DNA of 64,000 bases from Chitinophagales bacterium (GTDB lineage Bacteria > Bacteroidota > Bacteroidia > Chitinophagales > Chitinophagaceae): NCBI GenBank assembly GCA_015655015.1, contig JAATFV010000096.1, positions 1-64,000 on the forward strand, read 5' to 3'. How positions within the stretch are numbered: the stretch's first letter is position 1; the number at the start of each line of letters is the position of its first letter. Made by a program: the position numbers and the translations under genes. The notes beneath the pieces are model-generated. The model ran no database searches and had not been told where the DNA came from. It saw only the letters and a program-made list of their open reading frames with translations. Positions 25,624 to 35,242 of this stretch are shown here, in pieces.

Positions 25624-26382
25624 CTAATCCAGGTCACCAGTCTCTTCTTCCGGTTCATCCTCCGTTTCCCTGTTCTCAGCGCTGGTAAAGGCCGCACCGT
25701 TTCCTCCGCCTTTCCGGCTGCCCGAGCCCGCTACCGTCAGGACGATCTCTCCCTTTACCCCTTTCTCCCGGAAATAATTACAGACTTCCCGCAGACTGCC
25801 CCTCCTGTTCTCTTCAAATAGCTTAGTCAGCTCCCGGCTCACACAACAGGCACGATCTTCCCCAAAATAGCCGATCAGATCTTCCAGGGTCTTTACCAGC
25901 CGTACCGGAGATTCATAAAATACCAGCGTCCGCTCCTCCATGGCCAGTTGCTTCAACAAGGTCTGCCTCCCTTTTTTCAGGGGCAAAAAACCTTCGAAAC
26001 AAAACCGGTTCATCGGCAGCCCGCTATTCACCAGGGCAGGCACAAAAGCAGTGGCGCCCGGCAGGCACTCCACTTTCACCCCCGCAGCATTACATTCTCT
26101 CACCAGTAAATAGGCCGGATCGGAGACGCCCGGCGTACCGGCATCCGTGAGCAATGCCATGGTCTTGCCCTGCAATAGCTGATCCACCAGGTGATGAAGG
26201 ATCTTGTGCTCATTATGCTGGTGATAAGGAGAAAGAGGCTTGATGATCTGATAATGATTCAACAACCTGGAAGAATTCCGGGTGTCTTCCGCGAGGATCA
26301 GGTCTACCTTCTTCAGCACTTCCAGTGCCCGTAACGTGATATCCTGCAGATTGCCAATGGGGGAAGGAACAATATAGAGCAA
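25624..26382 (-). CDS. rsmI: 16S rRNA (cytidine-1402-2'-O)-methyltransferase
   Basis: A 252-residue tetrapyrrole-methylase-fold enzyme that methylates the ribose of C1402 in the ribosomal decoding centre. IVPSPIGNLQDIT, LAEDTRNSSRLL, LLTDAGTPGVSDP and LPGATAFVPALVNSG are the family's SAM and dimer motifs. The last 30 or so residues form a Gly/Ser then Glu/Asp-rich tail beyond the fold. The start is TTG at 26382, eight bases after the purS stop, with AAGGA just before it; no ATG is available. Last gene of pssA-purS-rsmI. Confidence 0.9.
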   Translation of the reverse strand: MLYIVPSPIGNLQDITLRALEVLKKVDLILAEDTRNSSRLLNHYQIIKPLSPYHQHNEHKILHHLVDQLLQGKTMALLTDAGTPGVSDPAYLLVRECNAAGVKVECLPGATAFVPALVNSGLPMNRFCFEGFLPLKKGRQTLLKQLAMEERTLVFYESPVRLVKTLEDLIGYFGEDRACCVSRELTKLFEENRRGSLREVCNYFREKGVKGEIVLTVAGSGSRKGGGNGAAFTSAENRETEDEPEEETGDLD

Positions 26383-26390
26383 TATCCTTA

Positions 26391-26636
26391 TTAATTTACA
26401 GAGATCTCGAAGTACTCCATGACGGGATTGGCCAATAACTTCCTGCCCGCTTCTTCTGCAATTTGCCTGGCCTCATCGGCCGTTCCGGCTTCTACCTGCA
26501 GGGTAATGCTTTTACCGATACGCACATCGCTGACAGTATGTAATCCCAGGCTCTGTAAGCCACTCATCACCGCCTTTCCCTGCGGGTCCAATAATTCCTT
26601 AAGCGGCATAACTTTCACCTGAACAGAAAAGGTCAT
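26391..26636 (-). CDS. purS: Phosphoribosylformylglycinamidine synthase subunit
   Basis: An 81-residue PurS, the small subunit that joins PurL and PurQ in the fourth step of purine synthesis. The fold is beta-alpha-beta-beta-alpha-beta, with VKVMPLKELLDPQGKAV and the highly typical SDVRIGKSITLQV and NPVMEYFEI. The large and glutaminase subunits are not in the window. It lies 24 bases after pssA and overlaps nothing, apparently read in one transcript with pssA and rsmI, an odd mix of pathways. Confidence 0.88.
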   Translation of the reverse strand: MTFSVQVKVMPLKELLDPQGKAVMSGLQSLGLHTVSDVRIGKSITLQVEAGTADEARQIAEEAGRKLLANPVMEYFEISVN

Positions 26637-26660
26637 ATTCTTTGGTTTTGAAGGGCGAAA

Positions 26661-27428
26661 CTACGAAATATTTTTTTTTACGGTCAACAACGATACGACA
26701 ATGTAGAAAATGAACACCACCGGCACCGCCAGCCATTTTAAAAAGATCGCTGCAATAATGGCCAACGCCAATAAAACAAGTTTTGGCAGGTTATTCCTGA
26801 CAGAATAATCCTTGAACTTTAAGGCCATTAAAGGCAGGTCGCTCACCATCAGCCAGGCTACCAGCACAATGATGCCATATAATGCCCATTTATTCAATAA
26901 AACAGCCACGGCCGACCCGCTATTGGAATACCAGTAGATCAGGGGCAGAGAGGCGATCAACAGACCCGCTGCCGGTATAGGAACTCCCTTAAAGCCATAT
27001 TGCTGGGATTCGTCAATATTGAACCTGGCCAGCCGGTATGCTCCCGCACAGGGAATCAGAAAGGCAGGCAGAAACCATAACGTGGAGACATCCAGCCCGT
27101 CTTCCTGCCGTATAAAGCTCATCCGCAGGAACTGATAAAGGATCATGCCGGGCGCTACGCCAAAGCTCACTACATCCGCCAGCGAATCCAGCTGCTTGCC
27201 CATAGGCGACGTAGCCTTGAAGAGCCTGGCTACCAATCCATCCAGGAAATCCACCAGGGCGGCCAGCCCAATGAAAAGAGAAGCTGCCCCCACCCTTTCC
27301 GGTATACCAATATATTGCGCCCCTTCCGAATTGTACATAATAGCGATGCCATTCTGCAAGATGAGGACCAGCGCAACACAGCCACATATCAGGTTCAGCA
27401 AGGTAAACAGGTTCGGTATATTTTTCAT
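26661..27428 (-). CDS. pssA: CDP-diacylglycerol-serine O-phosphatidyltransferase
   Basis: A 255-residue membrane enzyme making phosphatidylserine, the precursor of phosphatidylethanolamine. The CDP-alcohol phosphotransferase motif is complete at DFLDGLVARLFKATSPMG followed by QLDSLAD (D-G-x2-A-R-x8-G-x3-D-x3-D). About seven membrane segments follow each other through the protein, starting with NIPNLFTLLNLICGC. A phosphatidylserine decarboxylase gene would be expected elsewhere. First gene of the minus-strand trio. Confidence 0.9.
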   Translation of the reverse strand: MKNIPNLFTLLNLICGCVALVLILQNGIAIMYNSEGAQYIGIPERVGAASLFIGLAALVDFLDGLVARLFKATSPMGKQLDSLADVVSFGVAPGMILYQFLRMSFIRQEDGLDVSTLWFLPAFLIPCAGAYRLARFNIDESQQYGFKGVPIPAAGLLIASLPLIYWYSNSGSAVAVLLNKWALYGIIVLVAWLMVSDLPLMALKFKDYSVRNNLPKLVLLALAIIAAIFLKWLAVPVVFIFYIVVSLLTVKKNIS

Positions 27429-27536
27429 GTCCGAAAATTAGGATTTTATTTTTGCATGGAAACCTCAATGTTTATTCAGGAAGACTCCAATATTGCTACA
27501 AAAAAGATTGATATTCTGCTTCTTTATCAGCGCCAG

Positions 27537-28826
27537 CTATCCCTTCATCAGCTTTTCGATCTCTTCCGTAGTAATAGGCGCTTTCTCCAGAAGATCCTTA
27601 TTCCCGTTACGGGTGATCCAGACATCATTTTCAATACGGATCCCCATTTGCTCTTCTTCAATGTAGATGCCCGGCTCGACAGTCAGCACCATTCCTTCCC
27701 GGATCTCCCCCGATCGCGCTCCCAGGTCATGAACATCGATCCCCAGGTGGTGCGACACCCCATGATACATGTATTTCCAGTAAGCAGGGCTTTCCGGCGT
27801 TTGATTTTTGACGTCAGCCTTCGTAAGCAACCCTATTTTCACAAACGCTCTATTAGCTTCCTCTCCCATTTTCTTATGATAGCTGGCAAAAGAAAGGCCA
27901 GGCTTTAACAAACTTTTGGCATACCGGTGTAAATGCAAACAGGCGTCATACACCTCTTTCTGCCGTTTGCTGAACTTTCCATTCACCGGCACCGTCCTGG
28001 TCAGGTCAGCGCAATACCCGCCATATTCCGCCCCAAAATCCATCAGCACCAGCTCCCCATCCCGGCATTCCCCGTTATTGGTAATATAATGTAAGGTCCT
28101 TGCCCTGTCCCCGCTGGCGACAATGCTGCTGTAGGCCGGGCCCGGTGAACGCTGTGACAGAAAAGAATGATAGATCTCCGCCTCGATCTCGTATTCCATC
28201 ACACCAGGTCTAATAAACCCCAGTAACCGGGAAAAAGTTCTATGGGTAATATCCATTGCTCCCTGCATCACCCCGATCTCCATGGGAGTCTTGATAGCAC
28301 GCAATTCCTTCAGGATCCTGGCGGACCGGTGATAGGAATGTAAGGGATAACGCTTCTTCATTTCCCGGATGAACCGGTATTCCCCGGTTGTCACGGGTCC
28401 CCATTTCCGGTCATTTTCATTCGAATTAAGATAGATATTCTCCGCCAGATGCACCCATTGCTGCAATAAAGCATCGACAGCATCCCGCCACACGATCGTC
28501 CGGATCCCCGATATTCGCTTGCCTTCTTCTGCTTTGAGCCTTTTCCCATCCCACTTTTCCTTTAGCTCATTGGGACGCACCAATACCAGGACTTCCCGGT
28601 ACCGCGGATCCGGATGGTCCGGAAAAAGGATCACCATGCTGTCTTCCTGGCTTATACCGGATAACCAGAACAGATCGCTGTTTTGCCGGAAGGGATAAAA
28701 CGCATCGCCATTGGAAGGCATTTCATCGTTACTGACAAAAATAGCGATCGAGCCGGGCAACAAAGCCTCACTAAATCGCGTCCTGTTCAGGGAAAAAAGC
28801 TCCGGCTGCCGCGGGAAATACTTCAT
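27537..28826 (-). CDS. pepP: Xaa-Pro aminopeptidase (aminopeptidase P, M24B)
   Basis: A 429-residue enzyme that removes an N-terminal residue preceding proline. An AMP-N domain (about 1-150) precedes the pita-bread domain. Metal ligands are visible in MDFGAEYGGYCADLTRT (two Asp), YHGVSHHLGIDVHD (His), LTVEPGIYIE and GIRIENDVWIT (two Glu). The ATG at 28826 is preferred to an in-frame TTG two codons upstream. It is divergent from pckA and convergent with nothing, ending about 110 bases from pssA. Confidence 0.9.
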   Translation of the reverse strand: MKYFPRQPELFSLNRTRFSEALLPGSIAIFVSNDEMPSNGDAFYPFRQNSDLFWLSGISQEDSMVILFPDHPDPRYREVLVLVRPNELKEKWDGKRLKAEEGKRISGIRTIVWRDAVDALLQQWVHLAENIYLNSNENDRKWGPVTTGEYRFIREMKKRYPLHSYHRSARILKELRAIKTPMEIGVMQGAMDITHRTFSRLLGFIRPGVMEYEIEAEIYHSFLSQRSPGPAYSSIVASGDRARTLHYITNNGECRDGELVLMDFGAEYGGYCADLTRTVPVNGKFSKRQKEVYDACLHLHRYAKSLLKPGLSFASYHKKMGEEANRAFVKIGLLTKADVKNQTPESPAYWKYMYHGVSHHLGIDVHDLGARSGEIREGMVLTVEPGIYIEEEQMGIRIENDVWITRNGNKDLLEKAPITTEEIEKLMKG

Positions 28827-29060
28827 ACTCAATAATTTTTTATCTGGCTCAAGTATTTATTCGACCCAGCCCGGCAAATTTATTGAATGATTATCAATTA
28901 CACCCATTCGCCGAATACTCTCCAAACTAACAATCGTTAGTTAGCAGTATTTTAACCAACAGGCACTATTATTTGATAATTTCAAATTTAGAAGCCTTAT
29001 TCAGCCATCCATTAGATAAAATTAATTTTAAATTTGCCGCCTAAACAAACGATTGCTGCT
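28827..29060. promoter_or_regulatory. Divergent pepP/pckA control region with AACTAAC inverted repeat
   Basis: At 28925-28942 AACTAAC-AATC-GTTAGTT is a perfect 7-bp inverted repeat with a 4-base centre, the shape of a TetR-type operator. TAAATTTG at 29029-29036 fits the -7 box and sets the pckA start at the ATG 29061 rather than the TTG at 29034, which lies inside the box. Confidence 0.5.
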
Positions 29061-30665
<1,605 letters not shown>

Positions 30666-31196
30666 AAAAAAATGTTAAAAAAAATTTGGAATTAAAAATA
30701 AAATGCTGAACTTGGCGGATCAAATTTAAATTCACATTTACAATCTGATCTACGATTGTTTGCCAAAACTAACTCCATCAACTTCCTTGGTGGGGTTTTT
30801 GTTTTTATACGTCTTCCCCCACCATGCCACCCGTCCCCCACCATCCATCTATCACCCGCCACCGCCAAAACACGCAACTTTCACTGCTCCAATAGACCAT
30901 CACGAAAAAATTAGACCATCACGAAAAAATACCCCGCAAAGCAACCAGCCGCAACCACAAGTACAAACAGTTATATATAAGGGCTGTGTTGCATAAGGCA
31001 CCTATCTTCGCATCGGGACATACCGTAATTAGCGGGCATACCAGAAGATCAGTGCCGTTGCAATACAGACCGGATGTATAAAAGCAATCAGGATGCATCA
31101 AACACCTGACTGCATCAAAACGATCCGGGGGGCATCAAACAAAAAAAGGGTCTAAAAATTCAAAAAAAGTCCGGAAACCATAAAAAAGGCAGGAAC
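30666..31196. other. 531-base convergent spacer, no gene
   Basis: Between the 3' ends of pckA and the deoxynucleoside kinase. It holds the terminator at 30772-30806, a C-rich stretch (30810-30880), a direct repeat TAGACCATCACGAAAAAAT near 30894-30932, and three copies of GCATCAAA between 31093 and 31139. Open frames here are short and compositionally odd. No RNA gene is recognised. Confidence 0.6.
30772..30806 (+). terminator. Rho-independent terminator after pckA
   Basis: ACTCCATCAA and TTGGTGGGGT pair over 10 bp (with G-U pairs) around CTTCC, followed by TTTTTGTTTTT. Confidence 0.7.
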
Positions 31197-31832
31197 CTAA
31201 AAAAGCCCGTACAGCTGAGAGTCGATCCTTGTAATGATCTCCCCAAGATGCTCTTCATTCTCCGGGAATTTATTCTTATCGATATCCACGATCAGTAAGG
31301 GCCCCTCTTTATAACCCTCGATCCATTTATTGTAGAAATCGTTCAGGCGCTTAAGATAATCCAGCCGTATATTTTCTTCATACTCCCTTCCCCGTTTCTG
31401 GATCTGCGCCACCAGGGTCGGCACCGAAGCCTGGAGATAAATAAGGAGATCGGGAGGCTCCACCATCCGTTTCAGCGTCTGGAAGAACTGAAAATAATTA
31501 TTATAGTCTCTTTTGCTCATCAGCCCCATCTCATGCAGGTTAGGCGCAAAAATATGAGCATCTTCATAAATGGTCCGGTCCTGGATCACCGTTTCCGTAC
31601 CGGTGTGGATCTCCAGCAGCTGATTGAGCCGGCTGTTCAAAAAGAAGATCTGCAGGTTGAAGCTCCACCGGGGCATGTCCTCATAAAAATCATTCAGGTA
31701 AGGATTATGATCAACATCTTCAAATTGGGGGATCCAACGATAATGTTTGCTGAGCATTTCCGTCAAAGTAGTCTTACCAGCGCCAATGTTTCCAGCTATT
31801 GCGATATGCTTGGGCTTCTTGTTTTTTGCCAT
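31197..31832 (-). CDS. Deoxynucleoside kinase
   Basis: A 211-residue kinase of the dNK family that phosphorylates deoxynucleosides for salvage. P-loop GNIGAGKTTL is at about 13-22, the DRT-type motif in QDRTIYEDAHIF near 82-94, and the LID arginines in QKRGREYEENI. The match is to the dGK/dAK-like bacterial enzymes; which base it prefers is not readable. It lies between the pckA spacer and trpS, transcribed with trpS or alone (about 115-base gap). Confidence 0.88.
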   Translation of the reverse strand: MAKNKKPKHIAIAGNIGAGKTTLTEMLSKHYRWIPQFEDVDHNPYLNDFYEDMPRWSFNLQIFFLNSRLNQLLEIHTGTETVIQDRTIYEDAHIFAPNLHEMGLMSKRDYNNYFQFFQTLKRMVEPPDLLIYLQASVPTLVAQIQKRGREYEENIRLDYLKRLNDFYNKWIEGYKEGPLLIVDIDKNKFPENEEHLGEIITRIDSQLYGLF

Positions 31833-31947
31833 GATTTTAAGTTCTGCTTTCGGGATCCCAAAAAGATTTTAAGGTATTGATTCTTTCGTTGATTTTAGGT
31901 TTTTAACCGGGACATTTTAAGAAAATAAAAAAATTGCCCAACGCCAT

Positions 31948-32985
31948 TTAAAAATAATTCAGCCCAATGGCGTCTTTAGCTAATTGCAGGGTTATGGCGG
32001 CGCTTGCCCTTGCCTTGGCCGCGCCCTGCTCCATCACCTTCCGAAGATAGGGTTCATCGTTACGGATCGCTTCCGCCCTTTCACGGATCGGGGAAATGAA
32101 TTTCACCATTCCTTCCGCCAGCTCTTTTTTCATATCACCATAACGAATAGTGCCTGCCTGATAATCCGATTCGAATTTTTGTAGGACATCTTCCGTACTG
32201 ACCAGCTTCAGCAGCTGGAACAGATTGGCGACGGACTCCGGTTTCCCCCCCAAAACTTCCCGTTCCCCGCCGTTCGTTTTTACCGAAATACCGCTTCCGC
32301 TTTCGGTCTTGGCCTTGGAGATCTTCTTCCGGATCGTTTCATCATCGTCAGCCAGGTAGAGGGTAGCCATTTGATTTTCGCTCTTGCTCATTTTCCCCGC
32401 CCCGTCCAGGCTGGGTACTTTCGCCAGCTCCTCACCGAAGTTAAATGCATAGGGCTCCGGGAAGACAGCTTCTCCATAACGTTGATTGAACCGGTTGACA
32501 TAATTCCGGGCAATTTCCAGGTGTTGCTCCTGGTCCTTCCCTACCGGCACATAAGTAGCCCGGTGCAGCAGGATATCGGCCGCCTGCAGGACGGGATAGG
32601 TCAGCAGCCCCGCATTCACGTTCTGTGGCTGCAAACGTACCTTGTCTTTGAAAGTGGGAGTCTTTTCCAATTCCCCCACATAAGCCAGCATATTCAGGAA
32701 AAGATATAATTCTGCCGTCTCCGGTACATGGCTTTGGCAATAGAGGGCCACCTTATCCGGATCCAGCCCGCAGGCAATATTCTCGGCCAGCACCCGGCGC
32801 ACATGCCCTTTTAGCTCTTTTGTTTCCTTCAGCGTGGTCAGGGCATGCAGGTCCGCTACCATGAAATAACAGGTATAAGTCTCCTGCATCCGGACATAAT
32901 TCCGTACAGCCCCAAAATAATTCCCCAGGTGTAAAAAACCGGTGGGCCGAATGCCGCTCATGACAATTTCTTGCTTTTTTTCCAT
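31948..32985 (-). CDS. trpS: Tryptophanyl-tRNA synthetase
   Basis: A 345-residue class I synthetase charging tRNA-Trp. The HIGH-type motif is GFLHLGNYFGAV (about 16-27), the KMSKS loop is GAGKMSKSE (about 196-204), and PVLQAADILLH and VGKDQEQHLE belong to the catalytic fold. The length is normal. It is divergent from gatC, the start codons 50 bases apart, which pairs two translation genes around one promoter region. Confidence 0.93.
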   Translation of the reverse strand: MEKKQEIVMSGIRPTGFLHLGNYFGAVRNYVRMQETYTCYFMVADLHALTTLKETKELKGHVRRVLAENIACGLDPDKVALYCQSHVPETAELYLFLNMLAYVGELEKTPTFKDKVRLQPQNVNAGLLTYPVLQAADILLHRATYVPVGKDQEQHLEIARNYVNRFNQRYGEAVFPEPYAFNFGEELAKVPSLDGAGKMSKSENQMATLYLADDDETIRKKISKAKTESGSGISVKTNGGEREVLGGKPESVANLFQLLKLVSTEDVLQKFESDYQAGTIRYGDMKKELAEGMVKFISPIRERAEAIRNDEPYLRKVMEQGAAKARASAAITLQLAKDAIGLNYF

Positions 32986-33012
32986 AAGAAGGGCGAAGAT
33001 AGCAAAAGTCGC

Positions 33013-33020
33013 TATTTTTG
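33013..33020 (+). promoter_or_regulatory. -7 box for gatC
   Basis: TATTTTTG matches TAnnTTTG and lies 15 bases upstream of the ATG at 33036; it overlaps the TTG at 33018, ruling out that longer start. Confidence 0.5.
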
Positions 33021-33035
33021 CCCCAAAGCATTTGC

Positions 33036-33338
33036 ATGGAAGTGAATGATGTTTTAATAGACAATCTATCCAACCTGGCCCGCCTGGAATTCAATGCGGA
33101 AGAGAAAGAAGAGATCAAAAAAGATCTCCGGCGGATGATCGATTTTGTGGAAAAGCTGGGGGAGCTCGACACCAAAGGAGTCGAGCCCTTATTGCATATG
33201 AGCCCGGTGATAAACGTATTACGGGAGGACGAAGTAAAAGGTTCCGTCAGCCAGGAGCAGGCCCTCGCCAATGCCCCCGAAACAGATGGCACTTATTTTA
33301 AAGTACCCAAAGTCATCCGCAACCCTTCCAAAACCTGA
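33036..33338 (+). CDS. gatC: Asp-tRNA(Asn)/Glu-tRNA(Gln) amidotransferase subunit C
   Basis: A 100-residue GatC, the small subunit that holds GatA and GatB together in the enzyme converting mischarged Glu-tRNA-Gln or Asp-tRNA-Asn. LARLEFNAEEKEEIKKDLRRMI and LDTKGVEPLLHM are typical, as is the C-terminal ...FKVPKVI. GatA and GatB are not adjacent. The start at 33036 follows from the promoter position. Confidence 0.88.
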   Translation: MEVNDVLIDNLSNLARLEFNAEEKEEIKKDLRRMIDFVEKLGELDTKGVEPLLHMSPVINVLREDEVKGSVSQEQALANAPETDGTYFKVPKVIRNPSKT

Positions 33339-33410
33339 ATTCTTCAAAGCCTGAATCCTATAAACCCCGGATCTTTCAAAAATCCGCCCCTTCCAAACCA
33401 GAATCTCCCA

Positions 33411-33472
33411 AAAACCGAATATATCTCCCTAAAAACGAATATATTTCCCATAAACCGAATATATTTCCTAAA
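33411..33472. repeat. 20-bp tandem repeat, three copies
   Basis: Units at 33411, 33431 and 33451 share AAACCGAATATATTTCCC with one or two changes each and a strict 20-bp period. Degenerate relatives continue upstream to about 33340. The array directly precedes the ABC ATPase start at 33481. Confidence 0.7.
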
Positions 33473-33480
33473 ACCTGACT

Positions 33481-34188
33481 ATGAATACCCCCATTATACA
33501 TCTTGAAGATATCCGTAAAAGCTATCTTATGGGAAAACAGGCCTTGCCTGTCCTCAAGGGAATTTCGCTGGATATTTTCAAAAATGAATATGTCGCTTTA
33601 ATGGGCCCCTCCGGCTCAGGCAAGAGCACCCTGATGAATATCCTGGGATGCCTCGACTCCCCTACGGCTGGCAGTTATATTCTTAATGGTCAGAATGTTA
33701 GTACCATGCCCGACGACGACCTGGCGGACGTCCGGAATATAGAGATAGGCTTCGTATTTCAGCAATTCAATCTCCTTCCCCGCCTGACAGCCCTGGAAAA
33801 TGTAGCCCTTCCCCTGGTGTACGCGGGAATTCCAAAGAAAGTAAGGCAGGAAAGGGCCATGAGCGTCCTGGAAAAGGTCAGTCTCACGGACAGAAGCCAC
33901 CATAAGCCTAATGAGCTCTCCGGCGGACAATGCCAGCGGGTAGCCATCGCCAGAGCCCTCGTCAACAATCCTTCCCTGATCCTGGCGGATGAACCCACGG
34001 GCAACCTTGACACCAAGACCTCCGAGGAGATCATGGAGATCTTCTCCCATATACAGTCCGCCGGCAATACGGTAGTGCTCGTCACACATGAGGAAGATAT
34101 CGCCAACTACGCGCACCGGGTAGTACGTTTACGCGATGGAGTGGTCGAGACAGATCGCAGACAGGCCCCTGCAGCTATGACGTATTAA
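33481..34188 (+). CDS. ABC transporter ATP-binding protein (LolD/MacB-like), stand-alone
   Basis: A 235-residue ATPase with Walker [11 protein letters not shown]-loop FVFQQFN, signature LSGGQCQRV, Walker B LILADEP and H-loop VTHEE, all intact. Such subunits energise FtsX-like permeases, but no permease gene is next to it, unlike the cluster at 2291. It should either partner a permease encoded elsewhere or serve lipoprotein release. Both flanks contain tandem repeats, and the stop codon lies within one (34179-34230). Confidence 0.88.
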   Translation: MNTPIIHLEDIRKSYLMGKQALPVLKGISLDIFKNEYVALMGPSGSGKSTLMNILGCLDSPTAGSYILNGQNVSTMPDDDLADVRNIEIGFVFQQFNLLPRLTALENVALPLVYAGIPKKVRQERAMSVLEKVSLTDRSHHKPNELSGGQCQRVAIARALVNNPSLILADEPTGNLDTKTSEEIMEIFSHIQSAGNTVVLVTHEEDIANYAHRVVRLRDGVVETDRRQAPAAMTY

Positions 34189-34230
34189 GCACCTGTCACG
34201 GATAGACGTATTAAGCACCTGTCACGGATA
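34179..34230. repeat. Perfect 26-bp tandem duplication at the ABC gene stop
   Basis: 34179-34204 and 34205-34230 are identical. The first copy encodes the last codons and stop of the ATPase (TAT-TAA); the second is non-coding. A partial third echo (TTTAAGCAGC) follows. Confidence 0.8.
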
Positions 34231-34353
34231 TTTAAGCAGCAATGACGGAGACATTGAGCAGTTATCAGCCATAATACGTTAAGCAGCTATTAGCCATTAA
34301 CAAAATTATGAGCCATTAACAGAAGCAGCCCCCGGACAGGAATCTTCCAAACT

Positions 34354-34395
34354 TCAAACAAACACAACAAACACTCAAACAAACACAACAAACAC
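34354..34395. repeat. Perfect 21-bp tandem duplication before the adenosyltransferase
   Basis: 34354-34374 and 34375-34395 are identical, made only of A, C and one T. They end 13 bases before the ATG at 34409 and so lie in the likely ribosome-binding region. Confidence 0.75.
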
Positions 34396-34408
34396 AAAAA
34401 TCAGCTCA

Positions 34409-35062
34409 ATGGCTTTTAAAATATATACCAGAACCGGCGATAAAGGGAAAACAGCCCTTATCGGAGGAACGAAGGTTCCCAAAAGCAATATCCGGATCGA
34501 ATCCTATGGAACGGTCGATGAGCTGAATTCATTCATCGGGCTTCTGAACGATCAATTGACAGGGGTGCTGCCCGATCCTCCTCTTCCTGACAGCAGTCTC
34601 ATCGGCTCACCGGTTTCATCTCCTCCTGCCAGCCATCTCTCTGCCACAGCCGTCTCCGGCCTCCTCAGAGAGATACAGGATCGCCTGTTCACGATCGGAG
34701 CCTCCCTGGCCTGCGACCCGGATAAAGAGTCCCGCCTGAAGATCCCGGATCTGAAAGAGGAAGATATTGACTTGCTGGAAAAGGAGATCGACAGGATGAA
34801 CGAGGTCTTGCCGGATATGAAATCTTTTATTCTACCGGGAGGGCATGTAGCCGTTTCCACGGCCCATATCACCCGCTGTGTCTGCCGTCGCGCTGAAAGG
34901 ATCTGCGTGCAAATGCAGGAGCAGCAGCTGTTTATCGAACCCGTAGTCCTTAAATATCTTAACAGGCTCAGCGATTATCTCTTCGTTTTAGCCAGATGGA
35001 TCGGACATGTATTGAATGCTCCGGAGATCCCCTGGAAGCCAAGAATCGGCAACGGATCCTGA
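34409..35062 (+). CDS. Cob(I)yrinic acid a,c-diamide adenosyltransferase, PduO-type
   Basis: A 217-residue PduO-type enzyme that makes adenosylcobalamin from cob(I)alamin and ATP. The N-terminal ATP loop IYTRTGDKGKTALIGG is intact, as are ESYGTVDELNS, FILPGGH and the trimer-interface CRRAER and FVLARW. Relatives run directly from the second helix into LLREIQDRLFTIG; here about 30 residues rich in Pro, Ser and Leu (about 51-82) are inserted between them. This falls in a loop and may be tolerated. The gene stands alone between two repeat tracts. Confidence 0.9.
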   Translation: MAFKIYTRTGDKGKTALIGGTKVPKSNIRIESYGTVDELNSFIGLLNDQLTGVLPDPPLPDSSLIGSPVSSPPASHLSATAVSGLLREIQDRLFTIGASLACDPDKESRLKIPDLKEEDIDLLEKEIDRMNEVLPDMKSFILPGGHVAVSTAHITRCVCRRAERICVQMQEQQLFIEPVVLKYLNRLSDYLFVLARWIGHVLNAPEIPWKPRIGNGS

Positions 35063-35080
35063 CCTGTCCGGCCCATCAGT

Positions 35081-35175
35081 CATATACAGCATATACAGGC
35101 ATATACAGTATACAGCATATACAGGCATATACAGTATACAGAGAAAGTATACAGTACATATACAGCATATACAGA
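35081..35175. repeat. CATATACAG satellite array
   Basis: About 95 bases built from CATATACAG, CATATACAGG and TATACAG. A 26-bp higher-order unit at 35090-35115 is repeated exactly at 35116-35141. It occupies the spacer between the adenosyltransferase and lolD 3' ends. Confidence 0.8.
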
Positions 35176-35242
35176 GGGCTGGATCCGCCTGGCGCTCCAT
35201 TGCATGTACCGCTGGAAGTCCCCCCTTTAAGAAGTCCCCCCT

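Noticed and set aside
27456-27908. Plus-strand frame beginning METSMFIQED after a TATTTTTG box
   Set aside because: Its first 25 residues look natural, but the rest is antisense to pepP, and the box lies only one base before the ATG. No support for a real gene.
30980-31000. GGGCTGTGTTGCATAA resembling an insertion-sequence end
   Set aside because: No matching opposite end, target duplication or transposase remains could be found in the spacer.
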